Shown: piece by piece, positions 53,836-63,918 of the stretch | Layout of the letters: the number at the start of each line of letters is the position of its first letter | Numbering within the stretch: position 1 is the stretch's first letter | Source of the DNA: Rhodococcus triatomae BKS 15-14 | Lineage (GTDB): Bacteria; Actinomycetota; Actinomycetes; Mycobacteriales; Mycobacteriaceae | Assembly (NCBI GenBank): GCA_000341795.1 | Contig: AODO01000006.1 | Span: 62,001-126,000, forward strand | Length of the DNA: 64,000 nucleotides | Direction: 5' to 3' | Notes under the pieces: generated by a model | What the model was told of the DNA's origin: nothing | What the model saw: the letters and a program-made list of their open reading frames with translations, nothing else | Databases searched by the model: none | Translations under genes and position numbers: made by a program

Positions 53836-55032
53836 ATGCCGTCCGCCGCCAGGGATCCCATCTTCTCGACAACGGCCCGTACAGATGGAACACCGAAACT
53901 CCACCACGAGTCTACTTATGAGTTCTATAACCGGGTAGCGGGAGATTTCTGGAAGCATCCCCGACAACTGATGCAGACCTGGGCCGACGCCATCAGCAAC
54001 GATGATGAATACCACGACCTGTGTCAGCGCTTTCGATCCTGCGACGATGATCAGTTCCGCAGCGCATTCCTTGAGCTGTACCTCCACGAGTGCCTTCGCC
54101 GTGCCGGCTTCACCATCATCATTCACCCCGAGATTCCCGGAACTTCACGACGCCCCGACTTCTACGCCGAACGCGACGGCACATCTCTGTACCTCGAAGC
54201 TATCGCTCCTGGCACCAACTCACAGGCGAAGTCCGCTGCAAAGCGGCGCGCCAGCCTCTTCGACTATGTGGACAAGCTCGGAGACCCCAACTTCATACTG
54301 GGCGTCGTGCGGCTTCGAGAAGGTCTGACCGCTCCTCCCACGAAACGGCTTACTGGCGAACTGAAGACGTGGCTTGCCAGCTTGAACCCAGACGACTATG
54401 TCGACTATGCGCATGCGCCTCAATGGACATGGGAACATGAACAATGGTCTGTGACGTTCAAGGCAATCCCCAAGAGTCCCGAGGTGCGTGGCAAACCCAG
54501 CGACCGAGCCATCGGTGTATTTGCAGCCTCCGAGGCCACCTTCGTCGACGACGCCCCCGCAATCCGCGCAGCACTCGCAAACAAGCATCACGCCTATGGC
54601 GACATGGAGGCACCCTTCATCATTGCAGTCGGCACATACAGCTTCGATCCCGACCGCTGGCACAGTACGAACGCGCTCTATGGCCGAGAAGTTTTTGAAC
54701 TCGTCGAGACTGAAGGGGGTGAGACGCTAACTCCCGCTTCACGGCAGGCCGACGGGTATTTCGGAGCTCCGCCGAATTGGCTTTGCCTGAACGTCTCCGG
54801 AGTCCTACTGGTCAATCAGCTCATGCCCGAGAACGCACATCGAGCCGAAGTCACATTGTGGCGGCATCCGAACCCGCGACATCCACTCCCGGCGGTAGTC
54901 GGCTTCCCCGCTGTAACAGTCGCCTTCAGTGGCAACTCATTGAGTGAATCAAGCCCGCCGATACCCGCGAACCACTTCTTCGACCTGCCCGATCCATGGC
55001 CACCTGGCGAACCCTGGCCGAGGAAGGGGTGA
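53836..55032 (+). CDS. orphan protein with degenerate PD-(D/E)XK-like nuclease motif
   Basis: 398 residues, not recognised as a named family. Residues 70-125 show an endonuclease-like order: Glu80 in AFLELYLHECLRR, then RPDFYAERDG (Asp108) and LYLEAIAP (Glu121), matching E...PD-X12-E-x-x, but the final Lys of the usual ExK is absent (EAI). The rest has no clear domain; several hydrophobic strands occur in the C-terminal half, and it ends in Pro-rich DPWPPGEPWPRKG. Codon use has frequent A/T third positions, and two sampled 60-base lines are 53-58% G+C, below the flanks. It looks horizontally acquired and could be a defence or restriction-like protein; that is inference. ATG 53836 lacks a strong Shine-Dalgarno. 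Confidence 0.7.
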   Translation: MPSAARDPIFSTTARTDGTPKLHHESTYEFYNRVAGDFWKHPRQLMQTWADAISNDDEYHDLCQRFRSCDDDQFRSAFLELYLHECLRRAGFTIIIHPEIPGTSRRPDFYAERDGTSLYLEAIAPGTNSQAKSAAKRRASLFDYVDKLGDPNFILGVVRLREGLTAPPTKRLTGELKTWLASLNPDDYVDYAHAPQWTWEHEQWSVTFKAIPKSPEVRGKPSDRAIGVFAASEATFVDDAPAIRAALANKHHAYGDMEAPFIIAVGTYSFDPDRWHSTNALYGREVFELVETEGGETLTPASRQADGYFGAPPNWLCLNVSGVLLVNQLMPENAHRAEVTLWRHPNPRHPLPAVVGFPAVTVAFSGNSLSESSPPIPANHFFDLPDPWPPGEPWPRKG

Positions 55033-55182
55033 GCCGCGCTCACAGCAGCCGCTCCCGCGCACCATCCGCCCATCCATCCTTCCGAAAGATGATGTTCTCG
55101 ATCAGCCATCGTCGGCGAGAATCGTCGAATCTCGGCTACCTCCCCAAAGGCTGATTCGCCGCGCAACGCTGGGAGTAGCCCA

Positions 55183-56811
55183 TCACCACCGCTGTCGTCG
55201 TATCCGGGCCTCCGCGGCAGCCTCCTCGAGGTCGAGTTCGGCGAGAATCCTGCGCAGCACCTCGTCGTCCAGTTCTCCTCCGTCCCTCGCCTCGATCAGC
55301 GCCCGGCGCTGCGCCTTGAGGACGTCACCGCGGAGTCGGTTGAACTGCGCGCCGAGCCGCAACGCCTCCGACTCGTGCTCGCCCACGTCGTCCGCGTGTT
55401 CCGCGGCCAGCCGCGCCTGCGTCGAGCGGCGGACCCGTTCCACGAGCTCCGCGACGTCCGAATCCCGCACGCCGTCGGGCTGGTTCCGCAGCATGTCGGC
55501 GAGCACACCCTCGGCGGCCTCCTTCGAGATCCGCCGGGCAACCGCGACCTGCTCCGCGTCACGCAGTTCCTCGTCCGGGTCGGCGACGTCGAGGAAGCGG
55601 ATGAGCGTCGACAGCGTCGACCCCTGGATCAGCAGGGTCCCGACGGCGACCGTGAACGCGACCGCCTGGATCACCCCACGTCCGGGGAACGGTTCTCCCG
55701 ACTGCACGGCCAGCGGCACGCCGGCTGCCGCCGCCAGCGTCACGACGCCGCGCATGCCCGCCCACGAGATCACCAGGTTCTGACGCCAGGTGAGCGCCTC
55801 CCGCGCGCGCCCGGTGAACCGCGAGACCACGCGGCGTCGGGCGGCGTTGAGGAAGATCCACGCCGGGCGGATGAGGATCACCAGCGCGAGAACGGCGAAA
55901 CCGTAGCCGAAGACGTGGTGGACGGGGAGACCGTCGGCTCTGACGGTGTCGATGACCGTCTTGAACTGCAAGCCGATGTAGGCGAACACGAACGTCTCGA
56001 GAACCAGGTCGATCGTCGGCCACACCGACCGCTCCTGGATGCGGGTGCTCACCGATTCGTCACCGGCGTTGCGTCCCAGCACGAACCCGGCGGCGACGAC
56101 GGCCAGGACACCGGAGGCGTGGATCTCCTCGGCCGCGAGGTACGCCACGAAAGGCAGGATCAGGCCGAGCACGGTCTCCAGCGCCGAGTCCGAGATCCTG
56201 GCCCGCACGGCACGAACGATCCGGGCGAGGACGAGACCGACGCCGACGCCGCCGACGATCTCGTAACCGAAGTACAGGATCGGCGAGTCGATGGAGATGC
56301 GGGTACCCGTGACCGCGGCGACGGAGAGCGTGAACAGTGTCAACGCGGCCGCGTCGTTGACGAGGCTCTCTCCCTTGAGGATCGCCATCATCCGCTCGGG
56401 CAGGCCGAGTCGGCGACCGACCGAGACCGCGGCGACCGCGTCCGGAGGCGCGACCACCGCGCCGAGCACCAGGGCTGCGCCGAGGGTCAGTTCCGGCACC
56501 AGCCAGTTCGCGAACACCCCGACGGCGACGGCGGTGACGATCACCATGCCGATCCCGAGCCGCAGGATCGACCGGATGTTGCGCTGAAAGGTGTTGAACG
56601 AGTAGTCGAGTGCTGCCGAGTACAACAGTGGCGGAAGTACGACTCCGAGGATGACGTCGGGCGGTATCACCAGGGTCGGCACGCCGGGCACGAACGATGC
56701 CGCGGCGCCGACGGTGACCAGTACGAGCGGCACCTGGAAGCCGAGCCGCTTGGCGAAGCCGGCGACCACCACGGCCGCGACCAACACGAGCAGCAGGCCG
56801 GCGACGCTCAT
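55183..56811 (-). CDS. Na+/H+ antiporter (CPA1/NhaP-like)
   Basis: 542 residues: about 12 TM helices to residue 410, then a charged cytosolic tail of about 130 residues with coiled-coil-like helices. The core GAVVAPPDAVAAVSVGRRLGLPERMMAILKGESLVNDAAALTLF carries the paired Asp motifs (PPDA and VND) of CPA1 exchangers. WAGMRGVVTLAAA is the family's loop near the end. It exchanges Na+ or K+ for H+ in pH and salt homeostasis. ATG 56811 lies 1 bp after the stop of the DCC gene; the two are probably cotranscribed. Confidence 0.93.
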   Translation of the reverse strand: MSVAGLLLVLVAAVVVAGFAKRLGFQVPLVLVTVGAAASFVPGVPTLVIPPDVILGVVLPPLLYSAALDYSFNTFQRNIRSILRLGIGMVIVTAVAVGVFANWLVPELTLGAALVLGAVVAPPDAVAAVSVGRRLGLPERMMAILKGESLVNDAAALTLFTLSVAAVTGTRISIDSPILYFGYEIVGGVGVGLVLARIVRAVRARISDSALETVLGLILPFVAYLAAEEIHASGVLAVVAAGFVLGRNAGDESVSTRIQERSVWPTIDLVLETFVFAYIGLQFKTVIDTVRADGLPVHHVFGYGFAVLALVILIRPAWIFLNAARRRVVSRFTGRAREALTWRQNLVISWAGMRGVVTLAAAAGVPLAVQSGEPFPGRGVIQAVAFTVAVGTLLIQGSTLSTLIRFLDVADPDEELRDAEQVAVARRISKEAAEGVLADMLRNQPDGVRDSDVAELVERVRRSTQARLAAEHADDVGEHESEALRLGAQFNRLRGDVLKAQRRALIEARDGGELDDEVLRRILAELDLEEAAAEARIRRQRW

Positions 56812-56812
56812 T

Positions 56813-57205
56813 TCACCCGATTGCGCAGCTGCCGCCCCGGCCGGGCAGGCGGTGCCGGTTACGGGCGACGAGCCGGTACAGCGCGTCCTGAGCCTGCCGG
56901 ATGCCGGGGACGCCGTACACCCACAGCGGAATCCGGGTACCGAGCACGCCGGACAGTGCGGCGTTGACGGCTCCGGCACCGGCATATCGGCGGCCGGACG
57001 CGTCGAGCGCCCACGCCTGTTCGAGGGCCTCGTCCATGCTCACGCCGAAATGCTCGACGGCCCCGGGCTTCTGCAGCGGGGTGGCGGTGACCCGCCCGCG
57101 GCGGTCGAGCCGCTCCAGCCACCCCGCGCACCAGACACAGAAGCCGCAGTCCCTGTCGAAGAGCAACTCAACGCGGCGAACCGGGGACGACGAACCATCC
57201 GGCAT
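56813..57205 (-). CDS. DCC-type thiol-disulfide oxidoreductase-like protein (DUF393)
   Basis: 130 residues with LLFDRDCGFCVWCAGWLERLDRRG, the DxDCxxC form that names the DCC family. It has a thioredoxin-like fold; the second Cys pair is unusual (CGFCVWC). The C-terminal half includes VYGVPGIRQAQDALYRLVARNRHRLPGRGG, as in family members. Possibly a disulfide-linked redox regulator. It starts at ATG 57205 and precedes the antiporter gene by 1 bp, suggesting coupling. Confidence 0.88.
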   Translation of the reverse strand: MPDGSSSPVRRVELLFDRDCGFCVWCAGWLERLDRRGRVTATPLQKPGAVEHFGVSMDEALEQAWALDASGRRYAGAGAVNAALSGVLGTRIPLWVYGVPGIRQAQDALYRLVARNRHRLPGRGGSCAIG

Positions 57206-57241
57206 AGCGGCTCCTGTGCGGTGACGAGGTCGGGTCTGTTC

Positions 57242-57451
57242 CTACTTGGTGCCGCCGGCGGGCCCGTCCTTCGGGATGGCCTTCCGCGCCGCGTCCTGCG
57301 CCTTGTCGATGTGCTGCGCGTACTTGCCGCCGGTCTTCTCGTCGACGAAGTCGCCCGCCTTCGTGATGGCGTCCTCGACCTTGTCTGCGTTCTCGGCGGC
57401 GTACTTCTGCCCCTTGCCGAACAGGTCCTTCAACGTGTTGACCAAGCTCAT
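57242..57451 (-). CDS. Rv0909-type antitoxin-like small protein
   Basis: 69 residues, lysine/alanine-rich and mostly helical, matching the MT0933/Rv0909-like antitoxin family: LVNTLKDLFGKGQKYAAENADKVEDAITKAGDFVDEKTGGKYAQHIDKAQDAA. In M. tuberculosis the equivalent gene sits between ctpE and the Rv0910 toxin gene. Here ctpE is upstream (91 bp) but the toxin-like gene is at 43.3 kb. Start ATG 57451 after GAGAGGAG. It may still act as an antitoxin, or have another role. Confidence 0.8.
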   Translation of the reverse strand: MSLVNTLKDLFGKGQKYAAENADKVEDAITKAGDFVDEKTGGKYAQHIDKAQDAARKAIPKDGPAGGTK

Positions 57452-57541
57452 GGCTCTCCTCTCAGCGGGGTCAGTCCCCACGCCCAGTCTCACAGCTTTC
57501 CCTGACGGTCGCCACAACGCCGGCCGTCGGCGGGCTGTGGA

Positions 57542-60028
57542 TCAGGACACGCCGGTACGGGACTCCTCGCCCGGTCCGTCGGGCAGGGAGAAGAGTTGCC
57601 GCTTCTCCCCGTGCAGACGGCCCGACACCCACCAGCCGAGCTCGACGAGCACGATGCCGACCCCGCCGCAGACGAAGGCGGTGGTGGTCGCGCCCACGTT
57701 CGAGGGGTCCAGTTTGAAGAACTCCCGGCAGAACGGGACGGAGAAGAGCACCACGTAGCCGGCGACAGACCCGGCGAGCAGGATGATCTTCCACCACACG
57801 TACGGCCGGGCGACGATGGCCAGCACCCACAGAGCGATCGTGATGAGCGTGATCAGCGCCGTGGTGCCCGCTTGGATCTGCTGGGTCTCGGTCTGTTCCG
57901 GGCCGGCGTAGACCAGTGCGTACGAGACGAAGGTCGCGACACCGATGACCAGTCCCGAGGGGATCGCGAACCGCATCACCCGCGCCACGAAGCCGGTACG
58001 GGCACGCTCGTTGTTCGGTGCCAGCGACAGGATGAACGCCGGGATGCCGATCGTGAACCACGCCGCGATGGTGACGTGGCGGGGCAGGAACGGATACGGC
58101 ATCGGCTCGAAGTCGAACAGCTCGGACGCGACACCGGACAGTCCGACGAGCAGGGCCAGCAGGACCGAGTACACGGTCTTGGTGAGAAACAGGTTGGAGA
58201 CCCGTTCGATGTTGCCGATCACCCGGCGTCCCTCGCCGACCACGTACGGGAGGGTCGCGAACTTGTTGTCCAGCAGCACGATCTGAGCGACGGCCCGCGT
58301 CGCGGGGCTGCCCGACCCCATCGACACCCCGATGTCGGCGTCCTTGAGCGCGAGGACGTCGTTGACGCCGTCGCCGGTCATCGCGACGGTGTGCCCGCGG
58401 GACTGCAGTGCACCGACCATCGCGCGTTTCTGGTCCGGCCGCACCCGGCCGAAGGTCGTCTTCTCGGCGAGGACGTCGGCGAGCTCGTCCCGATTCTCGG
58501 GCAGTTCACGGGCATCGACGGCGTGGTCGCCTCCGGGCAGGCCGAGCGATCCGGCGACGGCGCCCACCGACACCGCGTTGTCGCCGGAGATGACCTTGAC
58601 CTCGACCTTCTGCTCGGCGAAGTAGGCGAGGGTGTCGGCGGCATCGGGACGCACCCGTTGTTCGAGGACGACCAGTGCGCGAGGCGTCACCCGCCCCGGT
58701 GCGGCAGCGGCGTCCACCGCGACGTCGCACTCGCCGAGAAGCAGCACCCGCAGGCCCGTGGCGCCGATCTCCTCCGCGGTACGGGCCGCCTCCGACGCGG
58801 GGTCGAGGAGGACGTCGGGGGCGCCGAGCACCCAGTTCCCGTTGGCGCCGTACGAGATTCCGCTCCACTTCTTGGCCGAGGAGAACGGCGCGATGCCGGT
58901 CGCCGACCATCCCGGATCGTTCCCGTACGCCTCGGCGATGGCCAGAACGCTGGCGTTCGGTCGCGGATCGTCACCGGCGAGCGATGCCAGTGCGGCCTCC
59001 AGCCGGGTCTGCGCGCCCGCCGGATCATCGGGTGTGAGGAGCCGCAGCTCGGACAGCCGCATGCCGTTCTCGGTGAGTGTGCCCGTCTTGTCGGCGCAGA
59101 CGACGTCGACGCGGGCCAGCCCCTCGATTGCGGGAAGCTCCTGCACCAGGCACTGCCTGCGCCCCAGCCGGATGACGCCGACCGCGAACGCCAGCGAGGT
59201 CATCAGCACCAGGCCCTCCGGAACCATCGGCACCAGCGCCGCGACCATGCCGTTGAGCGCGCCCCCGAGATCCTGCTCGCTGACGAACAGCTGGTTGTAG
59301 ATGATCAACGCACCCGCCGGGATCATCATGTAGGTGATGACCTTGAGGATCTTGTCGACACCGCTGCGCAGTTCCGAGTGGACCAGGGTGAACTTGCTGG
59401 CCTCCGCGGCGAGTTTGGCGGCGTAGGCGTCGCGGCCGACCTTCGTGGCCCGGTACGCGCCGCTGCCGGAGGCGACGAAGCTGCCCGACAGCACCTGGTC
59501 ACCGGGCTGCTTGTGCACCGGATCGGCCTCACCGGTGAGCAGCGACTCGTCGATCTCGAGCAGCTCCCCCTCGACGACTTCCCCGTCGACGACGATCTGG
59601 TCGCCCGCACCGAGCTCGATGACGTCGTCGAGGACGACCTCGCTCGGGGCCACGGCGGTCGCCGTTCCGGCGCGACGCACCACGGGCTGCGACTGGCTGA
59701 CGATCGCCAGCTTGTCGAGTGTCCGCTTGGCCCGGGTCTCCTGGATGATGCCGATCGCGCTGTTCGCGATGATCAGCAGCCCGAACATGCCGTCGATGAC
59801 CGACCCGGTCGCGAGCACGATCACCAGCAGGACCCCGAGGATCGCGTTGATCCGGGTGAACACGTTCGCCCGGACGATCTCCTTGACGGACCGGCTCGCC
59901 CGCCCCGGAACGTCGTTCGTCTTGCCGTCCGCGCGGCGCCGGGCGACCTGCTCGTCGGTCAGTCCGGTTCGTACGTCCACGTCGTCGGCACGCAGCGTCC
60001 CGACCGGGTGGACCTCGTCGTTGGCCAT
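57542..60028 (-). CDS. ctpE: P-type cation ATPase, CtpE-like
   Basis: 828 residues. N-terminal [18 protein letters not shown], two TM helices, an actuator domain, [48 protein letters not shown] with the phosphorylated Asp, a nucleotide-binding domain with [16 protein letters not shown] (hinge), and six more TM helices. It has a P2/P9-like calcium or magnesium transport pattern; CtpE of mycobacteria is a Ca2+ importer. The gene order with an Rv0909-type antitoxin supports orthology. ATG 60028. No metal regulator adjoins. Confidence 0.92.
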   Translation of the reverse strand: MANDEVHPVGTLRADDVDVRTGLTDEQVARRRADGKTNDVPGRASRSVKEIVRANVFTRINAILGVLLVIVLATGSVIDGMFGLLIIANSAIGIIQETRAKRTLDKLAIVSQSQPVVRRAGTATAVAPSEVVLDDVIELGAGDQIVVDGEVVEGELLEIDESLLTGEADPVHKQPGDQVLSGSFVASGSGAYRATKVGRDAYAAKLAAEASKFTLVHSELRSGVDKILKVITYMMIPAGALIIYNQLFVSEQDLGGALNGMVAALVPMVPEGLVLMTSLAFAVGVIRLGRRQCLVQELPAIEGLARVDVVCADKTGTLTENGMRLSELRLLTPDDPAGAQTRLEAALASLAGDDPRPNASVLAIAEAYGNDPGWSATGIAPFSSAKKWSGISYGANGNWVLGAPDVLLDPASEAARTAEEIGATGLRVLLLGECDVAVDAAAAPGRVTPRALVVLEQRVRPDAADTLAYFAEQKVEVKVISGDNAVSVGAVAGSLGLPGGDHAVDARELPENRDELADVLAEKTTFGRVRPDQKRAMVGALQSRGHTVAMTGDGVNDVLALKDADIGVSMGSGSPATRAVAQIVLLDNKFATLPYVVGEGRRVIGNIERVSNLFLTKTVYSVLLALLVGLSGVASELFDFEPMPYPFLPRHVTIAAWFTIGIPAFILSLAPNNERARTGFVARVMRFAIPSGLVIGVATFVSYALVYAGPEQTETQQIQAGTTALITLITIALWVLAIVARPYVWWKIILLAGSVAGYVVLFSVPFCREFFKLDPSNVGATTTAFVCGGVGIVLVELGWWVSGRLHGEKRQLFSLPDGPGEESRTGVS

Positions 60029-60233
60029 GCCTTTCAGACTAGGGTGTGCCTCTCGGTTCCAGTCGGACGCACCTGGCCGGACAGGCGTCGTCCGGCAGGG
60101 CACCCGGGGTCGCTCCGCGGGCTCCGCTCCGCTGCGACGGAGGCGTCGAGACCGCGGTTGTGCCGGGACGGCGACAACGCAGCGGGGACGCGATCGGACG
60201 CGAGGTGACCCGACGGCGAATCGAGACGGGACC

Positions 60234-61349
60234 TCAGGCCAGGCGGAGCCACCAAGGACGTTGGGAGCTCGGCCGGAGGACGTCGATGCGCTGTCCCGGC
60301 ATCGGCACGCGCACACAGGTTCCGGCCGCGTCGGCCGCCGCGTTGAGCCGCACGATGGGCTCCGCCCAGGGATGGAACGCCAGGTTGAAGGTGGCCCAGT
60401 GCACCGGGACGAGCACACCGGCCGTCGGATCCCCGAGTTCGAGGTCGGCGTGCATGCGGACCGCTTCCTCCGGGTTCAGGTGTACGTCCGGCCAGTGTTC
60501 GTCGTAGGCGCCGACCGGCAGCAACGTCAGGTCGAACGGGCCGTGCCGCGAACCGATCTCGGCGAACCGTGGCGTGTAGCCCGTGTCACCGCCGAAGAAC
60601 ACCGCGTGGTGCGGCCCCCGCACCGCCCAGGACGACCACAGCGTCGTGTTGCGGCGCAGACCGCGACCCGAGAAGTGCCTGGCCTCGGTACACGTGAGAA
60701 CCAGGGATCCGACCGTGGCCTGCTCGTCCCAGTCCAGCTCGACGATCCGCTCCTCCGGGACACCCCAATGCCGCAGGTGCGCACCGATTCCCGTCGGCAC
60801 CACGAACGGCGCGGTCTGGGTGCGCAGCAGCGCGACGGCCGTGGCGCGGTCGAGGTGGTCGTAGTGGTCGTGGGAGATGAGAATCGCGTCCACCGGCGGC
60901 AGCGCGGTGACCTCCACCGGCGTCGGATGCAGTCGCGCCGGGCCGATCATCGGCGACGGCGAAACCCGATGGCTCCACACGGGATCGGTGAGCACCCGGT
61001 GCCCGTCCACCTCGATGATCGCGCTGGAGTGCCCGTACCAGGTGACGGCGAGTTCGGCGGCCTCCGCCGGTGCCAGCGGCGTCGCGAGCGGGATGGGATG
61101 AGTCGGCCGGCCGAGCTTGCGCCGGGTCAGCACCGACGACAGGAGACTCGAGTCCTCGGAGCGAACCACCTGAGTGCTCGGCTCGGTGTTGTGAAACCTG
61201 TTGTCCTGGTACCGGACCGACCTCGCCGCGCGCGGCGCGATCGCAGCCGCGGAGGCGCCGATCTGGCCGGGGATTCCCCAGGCCGCCCGCACCAGCGTCG
61301 CGGCGGCGGCGCCGGCGATGGCAGCGGCGAGCGCCGCCCGCACCCGCAC
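60234..61349 (-). CDS. metallo-beta-lactamase-fold hydrolase (UlaG/NAPE-PLD-like)
   Basis: 371 residues. A short hydrophobic N-terminus ([20 protein letters not shown]) suggests a membrane anchor or signal. The catalytic core begins at [24 protein letters not shown], then [10 protein letters not shown] (zinc motif) and [26 protein letters not shown]. The metal-binding HxHxDH motif is intact, matching the NAPE-PLD/UlaG subgroup of phosphodiester- or lactone-hydrolysing enzymes. GTG 61349 (or 61343) overlaps the end of the crotonase gene. Substrate unknown. Confidence 0.88.
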   Translation of the reverse strand: MRVRAALAAAIAGAAAATLVRAAWGIPGQIGASAAAIAPRAARSVRYQDNRFHNTEPSTQVVRSEDSSLLSSVLTRRKLGRPTHPIPLATPLAPAEAAELAVTWYGHSSAIIEVDGHRVLTDPVWSHRVSPSPMIGPARLHPTPVEVTALPPVDAILISHDHYDHLDRATAVALLRTQTAPFVVPTGIGAHLRHWGVPEERIVELDWDEQATVGSLVLTCTEARHFSGRGLRRNTTLWSSWAVRGPHHAVFFGGDTGYTPRFAEIGSRHGPFDLTLLPVGAYDEHWPDVHLNPEEAVRMHADLELGDPTAGVLVPVHWATFNLAFHPWAEPIVRLNAAADAAGTCVRVPMPGQRIDVLRPSSQRPWWLRLA

Positions 61350-61350
61350 C

Positions 61351-62082
61351 TCAGCGCCCCCGGAACGTGGGGGTGCGCTTCTCCTGGCGCGCACGCGAGG
61401 CCTCCAGCATGTCCTCGCTCGACCACGCGGCGTGCAGCGCGTCGAGCTGGTCCTGCGGCGGTTCGTCCTGCGTTCCGTCGTCGTTGAAGACCATCTTGAG
61501 GTGTCGCAGCGACAGCGGTGCCAGCGCGGCGATGCGCTTGGCCCACTCCTGCGCGGCGGCGAGATCACCGATCTTGTTCGCCAGGCCGAAGGTGTAGGCC
61601 TCCGTCGCGGAGAGCTGCTCCGCGCCGAGCAGGATCGTGCGCGCGGGACCGCCGCCGACCAGCGACGCCAGCCGCTTGACCGTCCAGGAGTCCACGGAGA
61701 TTCCGAGCTTCACGGCCGGAATCGCGAAGAAGGCGTCGGGCGTGACGACGCGCAGGTCCGACGCGATCGCCAGCTGGGTGCCCGCGCCGACGGCGGGACC
61801 GTTGATCGCGGCGATCACCGGAATCGGCGCCGCGTCGATGGAGTGCAGCATCTCCAGCAGCGTGTCCGTGAATCCGTCCGCGTAGACGTCGCCCGACAGG
61901 TCGGCGCCGGCGCAGAACGCCCGGCCCTGCCCGGTGAGCACGATCACGCGCGCCCCGTCCGCGACCGCCTCGTCGACGGCGTCCCGCAACAGGACACACA
62001 GTTCCGTGTTCAGCGCGTTCCGTCGATCCTCGCGCTGCAACTCGATGGTCACCACATCGCCGTCACGGCTGGTCCCGATCAT
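61351..62082 (-). CDS. enoyl-CoA hydratase/isomerase family protein
   Basis: 243-residue crotonase. Oxyanion segments: RAFCAGADLSGDVY and INGPAVGAGTQLAIASDLRV; FFAIPAVKLGISVDSWTVKRLA follows, with Asp in place of a usual Glu. Probably a beta-oxidation or isomerase enzyme; the substrate is unknown. ATG 62082 is chosen as the methionine that directly precedes the conserved region. It starts 39 bp from the divergent flavoprotein gene and overlaps the next gene's start region. Confidence 0.9.
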   Translation of the reverse strand: MIGTSRDGDVVTIELQREDRRNALNTELCVLLRDAVDEAVADGARVIVLTGQGRAFCAGADLSGDVYADGFTDTLLEMLHSIDAAPIPVIAAINGPAVGAGTQLAIASDLRVVTPDAFFAIPAVKLGISVDSWTVKRLASLVGGGPARTILLGAEQLSATEAYTFGLANKIGDLAAAQEWAKRIAALAPLSLRHLKMVFNDDGTQDEPPQDQLDALHAAWSSEDMLEASRARQEKRTPTFRGR

Positions 62083-62121
62083 GATGGTGACCGTACCGTT
62101 TCGACCGGAGGGGTTGCCACT

Positions 62122-63204
62122 GTGCAGCAAATTGTCGATGTCGCCGTGATCGGCTCCGGCCAGGCCGGGTTGTCCGCCGGCTATCACCTGCGCCGGGCCG
62201 GCGCCGACTTCGCCGTGCTCGATCACGCGCCCGGCCCCGGCGGTGCCTGGCAGTTCCGGTGGCCGTCGCTGACCCTGACGACGGTCAACCGGGTTCACGA
62301 CCTGCCCGGCATGCCGATGACCGACGTCCTGGACGGGTCACCACCCGACGAAGTGCCCGCGTCCGAGGTGGTACCGCGCTACTACGCCGAGTACGAGAAG
62401 CGCTTCGACCTGCCGATTCGTCGTCCTGTTCACGTCCGGGTCGTGTGCGATCACGGTGCCGGGTCCGGTCCGCTGAGCATCGAGACCGACACGGGCGGCG
62501 TGACCGCCCGCGGCATCGTCAACGCGACCGGCACCTGGGAGCGGCCGTTCGTGCCCCGCTATCCCGGCGCCGAGTCGTTCGGCGGCACGATGCTGCACAC
62601 CCGCGACTATCGCACCGCGGACGAGTTCGAGGGCAAGCACGTCCTGGTGGTCGGCGGCGGCATCTCGGCGGTCCAGCTGCTCGACGAGATCTCCCGGGTC
62701 ACGACCACCACATGGGTCACCCGACGGCCGCCGGAGTTCCGGGAGACCCCGTTCACGCCGGAGGAGGGCCGCGCCGCCGTCGCCCTCGTCGAGGATCGGG
62801 TACGACGCGGGCTCCCGCCCGGATCGGTGGTGTCGGTGACGGGGCTGCCGCTGACTCCGGCGCTGCGGGCAGCCCGTGAGCGCGGCGTCCTGGACCGGTT
62901 GCCGATGTTCACCGAGATCGTCCCGGACGGAGTGCGGTGGGCGGACGGCCGTGGCCGACACGTCGACGTCATCCTGTGGTGCACGGGTTTTCGCAGTTCC
63001 CTCGATCATCTCGCCCCGCTGCGCCTGCGTGGGCCGGGCGGCGGCATCACCATGTCCGGTCGGCTTGCCACCCAGGTCGCCGCCGACCCCCGTGTGCACC
63101 TGCTCGGCTACGGTCCGTCCGCCAGCACCATCGGCGCCAATCGCGGCGGACGGGCGGCGGCGTCCGAGCTCCTCGCGTACCTCGCCGGGCTGCCCGTCGG
63201 CTGA
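62122..63204 (+). CDS. FAD/NAD(P)-binding monooxygenase-like oxidoreductase
   Basis: 360 residues of the flavin-containing/Baeyer-Villiger-like group. FAD-binding GSGQAGLSAGYHLRRAG near the N-terminus, PGPGGAWQFRWPSLTLTT, the second dinucleotide motif VVGGGISAVQLLDEI and CTGFRSSLDHL near the end. Hydroxylase-type activity on an unknown substrate. GTG 62122 has GGAGGGG 9 nt upstream; no in-frame ATG lies in the conserved N-terminus. It converges with the hemerythrin gene, stop codons 3 bp apart. Confidence 0.88.
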   Translation: MQQIVDVAVIGSGQAGLSAGYHLRRAGADFAVLDHAPGPGGAWQFRWPSLTLTTVNRVHDLPGMPMTDVLDGSPPDEVPASEVVPRYYAEYEKRFDLPIRRPVHVRVVCDHGAGSGPLSIETDTGGVTARGIVNATGTWERPFVPRYPGAESFGGTMLHTRDYRTADEFEGKHVLVVGGGISAVQLLDEISRVTTTTWVTRRPPEFRETPFTPEEGRAAVALVEDRVRRGLPPGSVVSVTGLPLTPALRAARERGVLDRLPMFTEIVPDGVRWADGRGRHVDVILWCTGFRSSLDHLAPLRLRGPGGGITMSGRLATQVAADPRVHLLGYGPSASTIGANRGGRAAASELLAYLAGLPVG

Positions 63205-63207
63205 TCG

Positions 63208-63879
63208 TCACGCCGGCGGGCGGCCGAAGATCTCGCGGTACTCCTTCGCGAAGGCCCGCCTGCCGACCAGTCGCCACGCGAGCCGCGCCCCCAGCGGCAC
63301 CTCGGAGAGCACGCGGGTGCGCTGTTCCGGTGTCGCACCGAGCAACAGGAAACCGAGCAGGATCAGCTGCCTGTCGGCCGGGACCGACCCCCGTCCCCGC
63401 TCGCCGAGCAGCTCCCATTCGGCCACCGTCATGTTCGCCTCGGCCAGCGGGAGGATGTGCGTCTCCTCCTCACGCAGGTGCCCGTCGAGCTCCGTGAACA
63501 GGGCGGACACGGTGCCGGCCCACGCCTCGCCGTCAGCGCGCGAGGCCGAGGTCTCGAACGCGGCGGCGCGGGCGGTGGCTCGATCCAGCAACTCACCGAT
63601 CCGCTCGTGCTGCTCCTCCATCCTGAGCACCAGCGCATGGTCGGTGGGGGCGCGTTCGAGCAGCAGCGGCCACATCAACTCGTCCTCACCGGTGTGGTGA
63701 TGGTGCAGTCCGGTGGCGATCTCGGTCTGGAACTCGACGAGTCGCCGGGCACGCGCGACGTCGCCGTCGGGGACGGCGCGGATCAGGTCCGGCAGGCTGC
63801 CGAACGCGTGCCGGAAGATGTTGTGGGCGAGGATCATGTCCCCGGTGTCCGGCCGGCCGGTCGAGGTGAGTGTGCTCAT
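63208..63879 (-). CDS. hemerythrin HHE-domain protein
   Basis: 223 residues. His residues in a four-helix bundle: LAHNIFRHAF, LHHHHTGEDELMWPLL, EEQHERIGELL and REEETHILPLAE, giving the typical HHE non-haem di-iron site. A C-terminal region of about 60 residues (about 165-223) has further helices. It may bind oxygen, NO or iron. ATG 63879 follows GGAGG 8 nt upstream. A CRP-like GTGA-N6-TCAC-type site lies 26 bp upstream. No partner gene is seen. Confidence 0.9.
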   Translation of the reverse strand: MSTLTSTGRPDTGDMILAHNIFRHAFGSLPDLIRAVPDGDVARARRLVEFQTEIATGLHHHHTGEDELMWPLLLERAPTDHALVLRMEEQHERIGELLDRATARAAAFETSASRADGEAWAGTVSALFTELDGHLREEETHILPLAEANMTVAEWELLGERGRGSVPADRQLILLGFLLLGATPEQRTRVLSEVPLGARLAWRLVGRRAFAKEYREIFGRPPA

Positions 63880-63904
63880 GTCGTGCCTCCTGCTCTCGGT
63901 TTCG

Positions 63905-63918
63905 CTGACGTGAGTCAC
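63905..63918. promoter_or_regulatory. CRP/GlxR-like site upstream of the hemerythrin gene
   Basis: CTGACGTGAGTCAC has the CRP form with one arm base changed (CTGA-N6-TCAC). It is 25-39 bp before the start codon of the minus-strand gene and shares a 13-base core with the site at 32857. Confidence 0.45.
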
